From contig NZ_JRFE01000006.1 of the NCBI RefSeq assembly GCF_000756305.1, positions 139,090 through 203,089 of the forward strand: 64,000 bases of DNA. The letters are read 5' to 3'. This document shows positions 34,584-43,695 of the stretch, in pieces (positions within the stretch are counted from its first letter, which is position 1; each line of letters opens with the position of its first letter). The position numbers and the translations under genes were made by a program. Under the pieces are notes generated by a model. It did not search any database and was not told the DNA's origin. It saw only the letters and a list, made by a program, of their open reading frames with translations. The stretch comes from Myxosarcina sp. GI1. Lineage in GTDB: Bacteria > Cyanobacteriota > Cyanobacteriia > Cyanobacteriales > Xenococcaceae.

Positions 34584-34937
34584 ATGAATGCAGGTGAATA
34601 CTCTAACACTGTAAATCGGCACGAAAACTATTATGTTCGAGTGTCTCCGAGCCAATTCCCTATAAAAGAATCAGACAATATAAAAACACATCATAGCCTG
34701 GGTTTTGTTGCCATAGTTTCTCTTTTCTTAGTAGGAATAGCAATCTTTTTGTGGCGATCGCGCTTTCCCAAAACTACTGGCGATCGCTCAAATTATTTTG
34801 AGAGTTTTGCTCAATCCAAATGTACCAAGTGTCGTTTTTTCGATAACAACTTCTATCTTAAGTGTGCCGTTCATCCGACCAAAGTTCTTCAGGAGGAGGC
34901 TAAAGACTGTTCGGATTATTGGTCTGGCAAGGCATGA
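34584..34937 (+). CDS. Paralogue of the small Cys-motif membrane protein
   Basis: A 117-residue protein with one membrane helix (LGFVAIVSLFLVGIAIFLW, about residues 38-56) and the C-terminal block CTKCRFFDNNFYLKCAVHP plus KDCSDYW, nearly the same as in the protein at 32747-33124. The N-terminal parts do not match, so only the Cys domain is conserved. It begins 50 bases after the permease stop and is likely in the same transcript. Confidence 0.7.
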   Translation: MNAGEYSNTVNRHENYYVRVSPSQFPIKESDNIKTHHSLGFVAIVSLFLVGIAIFLWRSRFPKTTGDRSNYFESFAQSKCTKCRFFDNNFYLKCAVHPTKVLQEEAKDCSDYWSGKA

Positions 34938-35079
34938 TATCGTTTTACTTTTTAGTTGATACAGATAGGTTAATAGGGTGAGTTGGGGACGAGGAAAAAT
35001 TGTCTGTCTGATATATTTTCTAAATTGATATAACAAACAATAAATATCTCGCGTTCTTTATTTAAGTGCCTACAACACA

Positions 35080-35574
35080 ATGAACGATTTACAACCTACT
35101 ATCATTCTTGGCGGTGGATTTGTCGGGCTATTTACAGCCCTGCATCTAAGCAAGCAAAATTATTCCGAGCGAGTTATGTTAGTCGATCGCCAAGAGCGGT
35201 TTGTTTTTAAACCCTTGCTCTATGATTATCTCACCGCAGAAATGAACGATAGTCAGGTCAATCCTCTCTACCAAGAACTTTTAGAGGGCAGCGGAGTCGT
35301 ATTCGTACGAGATACGGTACGAAAGATCGACCCAGAAAAAAGGCGAGTCGAACTGGCAAATAAAGGCAATATTAACTATAAATACTTAGTTTTAGCTTTG
35401 GGTGCTCAAACGGGATACTTTGGTATTGAAGGAGCTAAAGAACATACTTTACCTTTTCGTACTCGCGAGAATGCGATCGCCCTAAAAAATCATCTTCAAG
35501 AATGCCTCAAGCGATCGCTCTCTACCGAAAATTCGTCAGAAAGGCAAAAGCTTTTAACTGTAGCTACTGATTTT
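35080..35574 (+). pseudogene. Type II NADH dehydrogenase, C-terminally truncated
   Basis: The first 165 residues are a good NDH-2-like start: FAD-binding IILGGGFVGLFTALHL, the RFVFKPLLYDYL block, and LVLALGAQTGYFG. The NADH-binding GxGxxG region and the C-terminal membrane part are missing; after RQKLLTVA the frame runs as meaningless sequence to a stop at 35634, overlapping the 3' end of thrB on the other strand. The normal length is above 400 residues. A deletion has probably fused its middle to the thrB end. A full NDH-2 lies at 48966-50336. Confidence 0.75.
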
Positions 35575-35584
35575 TACTTGCTAC

Positions 35585-36496
35585 TTAGAAAATTTTTGCA
35601 CCTTTACTATCTAAGTCAAGCGATCGCACCATAGCTTTAACTCCCAGCTTCGACCAGGCGGCATTCATTACTGCTATTACTGCTTCTACTTGGGTACTGT
35701 TGCTCAAAGCTAATAAAGTAGGACCCGCACCACTAATAATCACCCCATAGGCTCCCGCTTTTATTGCTGCCGTTCTTACTTCTTCATAACCAGTAATTAA
35801 TTTTTGGCGATAGGGTTGGTGCAATTTATCTGCTAAAGCAGCTTTTAGCCACTCTGGGTTGTTGGTTGCTAAAGCCCTAATTAATAGTCCCATCCGAGAA
35901 ATATTAAAAATAGCGTCTTTGCAGCTAATGGCTGTGGGTAATACCGCTCTGGCTGTGGCGGTGGAAAGTTCAAAATTGGGAATAGCTACTATTGGCACGA
36001 TATCTGGCTGCCAGGGAATCGAGCAAATCTGCCAGCGATCGCCATCGGCTACTGCTAGTTGACAGTTACCGAGTAAAGCAGGAACCACATTGTCAGGATG
36101 TCCTTCAATAGCGATCGCCAAATCTCTAATTTCGGTTTTGTTTAACGGATGTCCTGCTAGCTGGTTGGCACCAACTAAACCACCAACAATAGCCGTTGCC
36201 GAACTGCCCAAACCTCTAGCCAAAGGTACACCAAGCTTAATAGTAATTTCTATATTTGGCGGCGTTTTATCTATATGTTGATACAACCGAACAAAAGAAC
36301 GGTACAACAAATTAGATTCATCAGTGCTGACTCTAGCAGCTTCATCTCCAATAACTTTAATCTCTAGTTTTTTAGCACTCTCGTTAACGGCAGTAAATTC
36401 AAACTCGTTGTAAAGAGACAAAGCCGCACCGAGACAATCAAAACCTACACCTAAGTTAGCAGTAGTAGCTGGAACGATAACGGTAAAACGATTCAT
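35585..36496 (-). CDS. thrB: Homoserine kinase
   Basis: A 303-residue GHMP kinase that phosphorylates homoserine in threonine synthesis. The N terminus VIVPATTANLGVGFDCLGAAL and the ATP-binding PLARGLGSSATAIVGG are the classic homoserine kinase motifs. The C-terminal GVIISGAGPTLLAL is the third GHMP motif. Length is standard. It follows the GTPase gene in the same direction by 9 bases, so they may be co-transcribed. Confidence 0.95.
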   Translation of the reverse strand: MNRFTVIVPATTANLGVGFDCLGAALSLYNEFEFTAVNESAKKLEIKVIGDEAARVSTDESNLLYRSFVRLYQHIDKTPPNIEITIKLGVPLARGLGSSATAIVGGLVGANQLAGHPLNKTEIRDLAIAIEGHPDNVVPALLGNCQLAVADGDRWQICSIPWQPDIVPIVAIPNFELSTATARAVLPTAISCKDAIFNISRMGLLIRALATNNPEWLKAALADKLHQPYRQKLITGYEEVRTAAIKAGAYGVIISGAGPTLLALSNSTQVEAVIAVMNAAWSKLGVKAMVRSLDLDSKGAKIF

Positions 36497-36505
36497 CGAT
36501 AATTG

Positions 36506-37873
36506 TTATTGTGCTAATAATTCTTGACGCAGACGATAGATTATGGTGTTTGGTTCTACTTGAGTGAGAATTTGACGGATTAAAGTCGAAGGACCGAGAT
36601 CGCCCCAGGTACAGCCTCGTTCGAGATAAACTTGAGCTACATTACCAATAACAAAAGTGCTATAACCCGCGATCGCGCCTTGTGCGCTGGCAGTAAAAGC
36701 ATAAGCCGTAAATGCTCCGCTACTTTCAAACATACTAGTGACAGCCGCGCCGCTTTTACCCACACCCAAAAGCATATTACTAGCTATTTCTCCTAGCAAC
36801 AAGCCTCCCGAACTAGCAATAATTTTACGCCAGAGATTGCCGGCTTCATAAGTGGTGATTGGCAGTCCATAAAGCTTTCCCAAAGCACGAATTAGAGCTA
36901 AATCTGCTACCAAACCTCCTGCCAAATCTAACAAAACGACAGGATTGACCGCCACAGCTATAGCCTTGTATCGAGCATATTGCCAAATAATCTCTCTAGC
37001 TCGTTCCTGACGTAAGGCGATGGTTTTGCGAGCAATATTAACTTGTGCATCTCTTGCCTCTACTAAGGCATTTAAAGCCAGCAAAGAACGTCCTTCCTTT
37101 TGCAAAATTCCATAAATCGTCTCTTCAAGTTCGGCAATTTGAGGTTCTGGCTGTTCCCAACTAGTGCTGGTCGAACCATCTGCTGCTTCTACTCTTACCA
37201 AAATCGCTCGTGGTTTTGCCGCTACCATTACGATTTCTCTGGTAGTAACGATTGGTTCTAACTCGCCACCACTATAGGCGGCGTTAAATTTTTGTAGCTG
37301 ATTGTAGATAGTCTGGCGGTCTTTATTGGGATAGAGATCGATTTTATTAAATACCAAAATTAAAGGTTTTTGACTGGTTCTCAGTTCGCGCAAAGCCTGG
37401 TATTCAGTACGAGTGATATCTCCAGCCACCACAAACAAAATCAAATCGGACTTTTGGGCAATTTCTCGCGCCATAACTGCCCTGGCTTCACCTGCAATCT
37501 CATCCAAACCAGGGGTATCGACTAACTCGACTTCGATGTCGGACACATGAGGATTCCAGCGCAAAACCGTAAGCGATTGAGTAACTCCATGAAGTGCGCC
37601 AGTTGCTACTGCTTCTTCCTTTAATAAAGCATTGATGATAGATGACTTACCGCAGCTTACCAAGCCAAAAGTGCTGATTCTAATTGCTTTATTGTCTAGC
37701 TTGTTTAATGCTGTTTTTAATGATTGTAGATCTTGTTTTACCGTAACTTGCAGGCGTTCGTCGGGAGAATATTTTCCGTGACGACGAAAACTACCATACC
37801 AGGAAATTGCCTGTTGCAAACTGGCACGAGCTTGATTGTAGTAAGTTTCTGAGTTTGAAAAATTTTTGCTCAC
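36506..37873 (-). CDS. Era/TrmE-like GTPase with C-terminal membrane-associated DUF697 region
   Basis: A 455-residue GTP-binding protein. G1 is FGLVSCGKSSIIN at about residue 68-80, G3 is VDTPGLDE, and G4 is VFNKIDLYPN. After the G domain come charged helices and a hydrophobic, Ala/Gly-rich C-terminal half (LLDLAGGLVADLALIRALG, SSGGLLLGEIASNMLLG) that matches the DUF697 type found in cyanobacterial and plastid membrane GTPases. It may act in membrane or ribosome biology; no precise role is known. Confidence 0.82.
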   Translation of the reverse strand: MSKNFSNSETYYNQARASLQQAISWYGSFRRHGKYSPDERLQVTVKQDLQSLKTALNKLDNKAIRISTFGLVSCGKSSIINALLKEEAVATGALHGVTQSLTVLRWNPHVSDIEVELVDTPGLDEIAGEARAVMAREIAQKSDLILFVVAGDITRTEYQALRELRTSQKPLILVFNKIDLYPNKDRQTIYNQLQKFNAAYSGGELEPIVTTREIVMVAAKPRAILVRVEAADGSTSTSWEQPEPQIAELEETIYGILQKEGRSLLALNALVEARDAQVNIARKTIALRQERAREIIWQYARYKAIAVAVNPVVLLDLAGGLVADLALIRALGKLYGLPITTYEAGNLWRKIIASSGGLLLGEIASNMLLGVGKSGAAVTSMFESSGAFTAYAFTASAQGAIAGYSTFVIGNVAQVYLERGCTWGDLGPSTLIRQILTQVEPNTIIYRLRQELLAQ

Positions 37874-37911
37874 AACTAATTAACAGTTTTTACCCTCGAT
37901 TTCTTTTCTAT

Positions 37912-40350
37912 TTATTTTTTACTTTTGATATTTAAAGCTCCTTGCGGATAAACAATACGCTTGTGGTTGAGTTGCTGCCAAACATTAATAAAAACTTCGG
38001 CAATAGTAGGCAACTCTTGATAACTCAAACCACTATCGAGCAATTGACCATCTTGCCAGCGAGCTTTAAAAATTTTCTTGACGGTGGATAGAGCCTGTTG
38101 GGGAGTTGCTTCGTTTAAAGAGCGTAATGCTGCTTCACAAGCATCTGCCAACATTAAAATTCCAGTTTCTCGCGATTGAGGTATGGGTCCTGCATAACGA
38201 AAGTCTGATTCTAAAACCGTAGTTCCTTCTTTCTCGGCTTGCTGTTTTGCCTGATAGTAAAAATAGGCAATTAATAATGTACCTTGATGTTCGGGAATAA
38301 AGTCGCGAATTGCCTGGGGCAAACCATATCTACGAGCCATTTTTAGCCCTTCACTAACGTGTCTTTTAATAATTTCTACACTTACTTGCGGATCGCCAAT
38401 CTCATCGTGTTTGTTAACACCTCCCATTTGATTTTCAATAAATCCCAGAGGATCGTGCATTTTGCCAATATCATGATATAGCGTTCCCGCTCTTACCAAC
38501 TCTACGTTACAGTTGAGTTCCCTGGCGGCAGCTTCGGCTAAAGAAGCTACAAACATCGTATGTTGAAAAGTTCCAGGAGTTTCAGTTGCCAGCCTTTTTA
38601 GCAGTGGCAGGTTGGGATTGGACAATTCTGCCAGGCGAATTGGCGTAATTATATCAAAGTATCGTTCTAAATAAGGGGAGATACCGATCGCCACCACACT
38701 CCAGGCTACGCCAGACAGTCCATAGACAACTGCTCCAGGTAAAACTGCCGACCAGATATCAGCAGCACTAGAACTGAGAATTAAGTTACTCAGAAAATAG
38801 ACGCTGCCTTGAAACAAACCTACCAAAACGCCCAAGCGTGCCATAGCTTCACGCGATCGCGATCTGCCTCCAAAGATTGCTGCTAAAAGACCTCCTGCGT
38901 ATCCTGCAAGTAAATATTGCCAGGCAATAGTACGACCGCCAAACAAAACTAAAACCGTTAACAGGCTAACGTGACAAACTGCCAAACCAGGATTGTAAAA
39001 GCTACTGACTAAAAAACCAATTGCTGGCAAATTTGTATATTTGATATTTAAAATACTTAAAAATAGCGCGCTCAAACTTAACAAGCAAATTAATAAGTAG
39101 TCGCGACAGCGCATGGAAGTGTAAATATATTTTTGAATTAATAAAAATAAACAGACAATGACTGTTACTAATAGCCCCGTTGCTTGCAAACCCTGCCAAT
39201 TGGTATCTCTACGGCTCAGTCCAAAACCATCTAAAAGTACGAAATCATCTTGAGAAATTGTTTCTCCTCGTTCGACAATTATCTCTCCTGCTTTTATTTC
39301 TACTATGACGGGTTCGATCGCTTTTGCCGCCTGTTCGGCAATATTTCTGGTCGCTTCTCGGTCTTTTTCTAGATTGGGTTCGAGGGTATTCAATAACAGA
39401 TTACTGGCAAAATGTAAGGTAGATTCTGGGATCTGAGAACCTAACTGCACCGCAACCGTTTTTTCTAGTAAATTAGAAGGCGTTCCTGGAGATATTCCTT
39501 GAATTAAAATGCGTTTTGCAGCCTCAGTAATAGATTGTTTGGTAGTTAGCCATTCGCGATCGCTTAAATCTAATAGATTAGTTATTTCTTCAGTATTAAA
39601 ATTTTCTATTGAATTCTGCTCGGTCTGTTTCCACCCTTGGGAATAGCGATAGCGATTTAACGCGATTTGAGAGACTAGTTCTTCGTATTGTGCGGCTGAG
39701 GTGCTACGGCGATATTCGAGCAGTTCGACAGCAATTTGCTGCGATCGCAAATTTAAATCTGAGGGAGCATACTGTGGGGAATTAGCCTTAGAAGTATCGA
39801 GGGAAAAACTTTGTTCTACTACTTTTAAAATTGCATTAAGTTCGGTTTCTGGGTAAGAACGCAGATCTCTCTGGCTGGATAGGGAAAGAATTGCCGTATC
39901 AAGAAAAGGAAACGGAGCGGTCAGCTTTCTTAAATTTTCTATTTTTTCTAAAGATAGTTCCAAACGCTCGAACATTTGTTCTGTTAGTTCGCGATTTTGT
40001 TTGAGAATAGGAACAATCCCCGTTTGGACTTTTTGACGCTTATAAATTGTAGTTTTGGTATCCTCAAACCTACCATCTTGAGGTGCCTTGATAGTTACGG
40101 GAGAAACTTTACCAATTGTTAGCTGTGGTTGATTGTAAAAGCGATAGCCTTCCACGCAAGTTAAAGTAATAATAGCTAAAACCAAAATCAACAAAAATTG
40201 TTGTAATTTAGTCTGATAATTTCTTTTACTGTACGAATTTATCCTCAGATCTTTACTGTTTCTCCACAGTCTACTCGTCAAGAGCGATAATTTTGGCAGC
40301 CACTCTTTAATATGTCGTGTAAATAAATTCAAATACCACCTTTTCTTCAT
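37912..40350 (-). CDS. 7TM-HD phosphodiesterase, PgpH-like (cyclic di-AMP hydrolase family)
   Basis: An 812-residue membrane protein. One helix near residues 50-70 leads to a large extracytoplasmic 7TMR-HDED domain (about 75-370). Seven membrane helices follow (about 385-580). The C terminus is a cytoplasmic HD domain, with the metal motif as TLYHDIGKMHDPLGFIENQ and later IPEHQGTLLIAYFY. PgpH proteins degrade cyclic di-AMP to pApA, controlling potassium and osmotic balance. The order and length match the family. It is followed by the GTPase gene, 38 bases apart. Confidence 0.88.
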   Translation of the reverse strand: MKKRWYLNLFTRHIKEWLPKLSLLTSRLWRNSKDLRINSYSKRNYQTKLQQFLLILVLAIITLTCVEGYRFYNQPQLTIGKVSPVTIKAPQDGRFEDTKTTIYKRQKVQTGIVPILKQNRELTEQMFERLELSLEKIENLRKLTAPFPFLDTAILSLSSQRDLRSYPETELNAILKVVEQSFSLDTSKANSPQYAPSDLNLRSQQIAVELLEYRRSTSAAQYEELVSQIALNRYRYSQGWKQTEQNSIENFNTEEITNLLDLSDREWLTTKQSITEAAKRILIQGISPGTPSNLLEKTVAVQLGSQIPESTLHFASNLLLNTLEPNLEKDREATRNIAEQAAKAIEPVIVEIKAGEIIVERGETISQDDFVLLDGFGLSRRDTNWQGLQATGLLVTVIVCLFLLIQKYIYTSMRCRDYLLICLLSLSALFLSILNIKYTNLPAIGFLVSSFYNPGLAVCHVSLLTVLVLFGGRTIAWQYLLAGYAGGLLAAIFGGRSRSREAMARLGVLVGLFQGSVYFLSNLILSSSAADIWSAVLPGAVVYGLSGVAWSVVAIGISPYLERYFDIITPIRLAELSNPNLPLLKRLATETPGTFQHTMFVASLAEAAARELNCNVELVRAGTLYHDIGKMHDPLGFIENQMGGVNKHDEIGDPQVSVEIIKRHVSEGLKMARRYGLPQAIRDFIPEHQGTLLIAYFYYQAKQQAEKEGTTVLESDFRYAGPIPQSRETGILMLADACEAALRSLNEATPQQALSTVKKIFKARWQDGQLLDSGLSYQELPTIAEVFINVWQQLNHKRIVYPQGALNIKSKK

Positions 40351-40367
40351 AAATAGAAGACAACTTG

Positions 40368-41285
40368 TTAGTAGTCTGACTGAGAAACAATATTTAAAGA
40401 TGACCGAGGTTGGATAATTTTAGGGGCAGCCACAACAGGCATATGGCAAGTGTTTTCTGGGTTCTGAGGTACAAAAGCACCCAACCAGTTGTAAAATAAA
40501 TCTACTACTGTTTTTTGCTCTTGTCGATAAATTTGATTTTGAGTGCCGAACATTTGCCAGTCGGCAGGAACTCCTGTCAAACCATTATAGGCTCCAGACA
40601 GGGTTGCAGTCAGTACCGCCGTAATTTGTTTGAATTTTAAACTCACATTTTTAAGACTTCGCACTCGATTGACGGCAAGATAAAAATCTTCAGGAACATT
40701 AGCAAAGCAATATATAGATGTAACAATCGCTGCTTGACTGCAATTTTTGCTTACGAGTAAAGTTTCGACAAGCTTGTTGAAAGCCGTATTTTTTTTGAAG
40801 GCTTGCTCTGCTGCCTGTAAATTGGCAACCAAAGTAGCATTAACTCCTACACCAGTTAAAATTTGCTCGATAGGGTTATTGACATCCAATTTTCCTTTTA
40901 AGACTGAGGAAATTGCATAATTCCATAATAATACATTGTTGAATGTCTCTACTCGATCGCAAGCGGTAAAGTAGTTTTTTATCGAATTTATCTGTGCCAG
41001 TTCCTTACTTTCATGTTCGGAAAAAATCAATGGCAACAAAATTAGTAGTAAATAATCGCTATCTAATGATTTTGTCGATAGCTGCTGTCGATTGACGATT
41101 TCCGTCGCAGTTTGGTTTCTCAATGCCAACCAGGGCGAAGTGTGAGAATAGTTAATAATTTTCGAGCGATCGGACGAGTAGCGAGGAACAGTCAACGCCT
41201 CGGCGATAATGCCACCCAACCAAGCTCCTTTAATTTGGTTCAAAAGACTGTATCGTACTGTGGTAGGTATTTCGGCAAGACTCAC
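40368..41285 (-). CDS. ADP-ribosylglycohydrolase-fold protein, probably degenerate
   Basis: A 305-residue protein whose ends resemble the all-helical DraG/ARH fold: IKGAWLGGIIAEALTVP matches the usual first helix (GAxxGxAxGDALG), and LSGAYNGLTGVPADW matches the last (GAxxGAxxGxxxIPxxW). The Asp and Thr clusters that hold the two magnesium ions in active enzymes are not visible, for example the Asp of GDALG is Glu-Ala here. It is therefore likely a non-catalytic relative. It starts the unit with the PgpH-like gene, 17 bases downstream. Confidence 0.6.
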   Translation of the reverse strand: MSLAEIPTTVRYSLLNQIKGAWLGGIIAEALTVPRYSSDRSKIINYSHTSPWLALRNQTATEIVNRQQLSTKSLDSDYLLLILLPLIFSEHESKELAQINSIKNYFTACDRVETFNNVLLWNYAISSVLKGKLDVNNPIEQILTGVGVNATLVANLQAAEQAFKKNTAFNKLVETLLVSKNCSQAAIVTSIYCFANVPEDFYLAVNRVRSLKNVSLKFKQITAVLTATLSGAYNGLTGVPADWQMFGTQNQIYRQEQKTVVDLFYNWLGAFVPQNPENTCHMPVVAAPKIIQPRSSLNIVSQSDY

Positions 41286-41548
41286 TGAGTTTTAACCACA
41301 TTTACAAAATTTTCTGTAGCTATCTTAAAGTATAAACTCACACAAAAAAATCGGTATAGATATATATTTAATACCCAAGCGTTTATCAAAAAAACTAATC
41401 AATTTTCCAACCACAATTAAAATTGCTATACTTAAAAACCGATTTTTGCTATCAAAACAGCGCAAGTGTCTTGCAAAAGTTAATTGCAATAATGACTTTT
41501 ATTATTGATAAGATACTCACAAACAACATTATTCACTTTTAACAACCG

Positions 41549-41875
41549 ATGCTAGTTACCACTACCGACTTCATTCAAGATCGAACTGTTGAAAATTATT
41601 TAGGTATAGTTACTGCCGAAGTTGTATTTGGCACTAACGCCTTTCGAGATTTTTTTGCAGGAATTAGAGATACCTTTGGCGGACGCACTGGCAGCTATGA
41701 GAAAGTATTTGAAAAAGGTCAGCAAAAAGCAATTGAAGAACTAGAGCGACGCGCTAAAAAATTAGGTGCTGATGCCGTTATTGGGGTTGAAGTCGATACG
41801 GGTACGATAAATGTAGACCAGAAAGGGGTGTTAGTTTTGATTACGGCTACGGGAACAGCGGTTAAGTTCCAGTAG
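41549..41875 (+). CDS. YbjQ/UPF0145 (heavy-metal-binding domain-like) protein
   Basis: A 108-residue small protein with the YbjQ pattern: a first strand pair (LGIVTAEVVFGTNAF), a central helix (KAIEELERRAKKLGADAVIGVEVD) and a final strand (VLVLITATGTAV). Members form pentamer-like beta-alpha assemblies with unknown function. It lies on the plus strand just upstream of the glycosyltransferase gene. Confidence 0.85.
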   Translation: MLVTTTDFIQDRTVENYLGIVTAEVVFGTNAFRDFFAGIRDTFGGRTGSYEKVFEKGQQKAIEELERRAKKLGADAVIGVEVDTGTINVDQKGVLVLITATGTAVKFQ

Positions 41876-41920
41876 TCACGGGTTGAATGGCTTTTTTGAA
41901 TTTTCGTGTTGCGTCATTTT

Positions 41921-42676
41921 ATGTCAAACATATTAAAAATAGATAACAAAATACACTCCGTGCAAATTTTTCCCGTTCTCAATCTCAAAGTTCATCTTCA
42001 TGATGATTATTGCCAGTGGTTATTGACCAGACTGGCAGAAGGAAGTAGCACACACGTCGTTACCCTCAACGCCGAGATGTCTATGATGGCACAGGAAAAT
42101 AAAGCTTTAGCTGCAGCGGTCGAGCAAGCGGACTTAGTAGTTCCCGATGGTGCGGGAGTTATTTTGTATATGCGTATGCGAGGTTTAAAGCGCGCTCGCT
42201 GTCCTGGAATAGAATTAGCGGCATCTTTGTTAGAGCAACTAGGAAAAACTTCCTTTGCCGAATCGGTATGTTTTTATGGAGCAAAACCTGGAGTTGCCGC
42301 TACTGCCGCTCAAATTTGGCAGCATAGAGTTCCCTCTCTGGCAATTATGACTCAAGATGGCTATCTAAGCGATGAGGCAGAAGCAAAATGGAAACAAACC
42401 TTACAAATGCGTCAGCCTAAAGTAATTTTAGTCGGGTTGGGTGTACCAAAACAGGAGTTCTGGATACAGCAAAATCGCCACTTATGTCCCAATTCAATTT
42501 GGATTGGGGTTGGTGGTAGTTTTGATATTTGGGCGGGTGAAAAATCTCGCGCTCCTGTATGGTTGAGAAATAATAATTTAGAGTGGACATATCGCCTCTA
42601 TCAAGAACCTTGGCGCTGGCGAAGAATGCTGTATTTACCTCGATTTTTCTGGCGTTCTTTACCAATTATTAGATAG
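41921..42676 (+). CDS. WecG/TagA/CpsF-family glycosyltransferase (GT26)
   Basis: A GT26 enzyme that adds a sugar to a lipid-linked acceptor in surface polysaccharide or teichoic-acid-like synthesis. Marks are TLNAEMSMMAQENKAL, the VVPDGAGVIL nucleophile-region motif, GAKPGVAATAA, and LVGLGVPKQEFWIQ with VGGSFDIWAGE. The sequence begins with a GTG at 41906 in frame (five codons earlier). I chose the ATG at 41921, but either could be the start. The product is about 251 residues, normal for the family. Its acceptor lipid is unknown. Confidence 0.9.
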   Translation: MSNILKIDNKIHSVQIFPVLNLKVHLHDDYCQWLLTRLAEGSSTHVVTLNAEMSMMAQENKALAAAVEQADLVVPDGAGVILYMRMRGLKRARCPGIELAASLLEQLGKTSFAESVCFYGAKPGVAATAAQIWQHRVPSLAIMTQDGYLSDEAEAKWKQTLQMRQPKVILVGLGVPKQEFWIQQNRHLCPNSIWIGVGGSFDIWAGEKSRAPVWLRNNNLEWTYRLYQEPWRWRRMLYLPRFFWRSLPIIR

Positions 42677-42690
42677 CCGATCGATTATTT

Positions 42691-43500
42691 TTAAGGCATA
42701 AGCTCTGCTTGAGAGCGGTTATTAGCAAAATCTTTGATAGAAATACTTTCAACTATAGGTTCTGAAGCCAACTCTTCCAAATTTACAGACTGTAATAAAT
42801 TTAACCACTTAGTTGCTACTGCCGATTCATCAGTAGAACTTACTTTGTGCTTGGCTAACATAGATAGTGCATCGTACCAAAAACCTTGTTGGTGATAGAT
42901 CTCTGCTTTCTCTACAGTGTTAGAAGTATTCGAGAGCCGTTCGAGGGTAGCCGAATCTAGTTGTTCCTGGCGCATCCATCCTTCAACCACCAGATCGCGA
43001 GAGCGATATTGAGGATTGCAAATCAATGATAAATACCAATGATAATTTTGTTCGGTATTGACCGAAGATGCGAGAATTCGACTGGGAATATTTACCTCAA
43101 CAATTCCTTTACCAGTTGTAGTAATAAAATCCTCGTAAATTAGTCGGTCTGCTTCATTTCGCAACACAAACTCTATGGTTTTGGGTTCGGTGGTTTCGGG
43201 AATATAGAAAAAAAGACTGGGTGAATTAGAGTTAGTAGATGCTACCCGAGCTTCTGGAACTAAAGCAATTAGATTGCTGCTGCTATCGACGCACCGACTT
43301 AACTTACCGCTTCTACTCCCTCCATCTCGACGCTGAATAGGTAGCCCCTGATTTTCCCGCTCTAAAGAGCTAGAATTGCTAGCTTTTTCTGCATTAGCTG
43401 GTTGAGAAAAGGCTAATAAATAGCTGAAAATTACTAGTAAACCAAGCGCACCGCCAAGTTTGTTTGAGTTTTTTTTTGTTTTTGAGATTATATTTAACAT
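42691..43500 (-). CDS. DUF928 secreted protein
   Basis: A 269-residue exported protein with a signal peptide (GALGLLVIFSYLLAFSQPANA). The mature part has the DUF928 pattern: RRDGGSRSG, then ALVPEARVA, LFFYIPETT, and the beta-sandwich ending in WYLSLICNPQYRSRDLVVEGW. The C-terminal third is helical. The family is nearly restricted to cyanobacteria and often lies beside CHASE2, CHAT and two-partner-secretion genes, as here. Its function is unknown. It is divergent from the CHASE2 gene with a 195-base promoter gap. Confidence 0.8.
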   Translation of the reverse strand: MLNIISKTKKNSNKLGGALGLLVIFSYLLAFSQPANAEKASNSSSLERENQGLPIQRRDGGSRSGKLSRCVDSSSNLIALVPEARVASTNSNSPSLFFYIPETTEPKTIEFVLRNEADRLIYEDFITTTGKGIVEVNIPSRILASSVNTEQNYHWYLSLICNPQYRSRDLVVEGWMRQEQLDSATLERLSNTSNTVEKAEIYHQQGFWYDALSMLAKHKVSSTDESAVATKWLNLLQSVNLEELASEPIVESISIKDFANNRSQAELMP

Positions 43501-43695
43501 ATTTAATAATATAAAATCCAGGCTTTTTTATACAACAATTATAATTTGGACTTTTAATAAGTGTCGATATAAAAAAGTAAAGTTATACTCAATACTTATA
43601 AAGCTTTAACAATAAGTAGAAACACTAACAATTAATTTAATTAACTCAGTATTTTTACTTAGAAAAAGCAAAAAGAAGAAGCTGATACATTCAAT

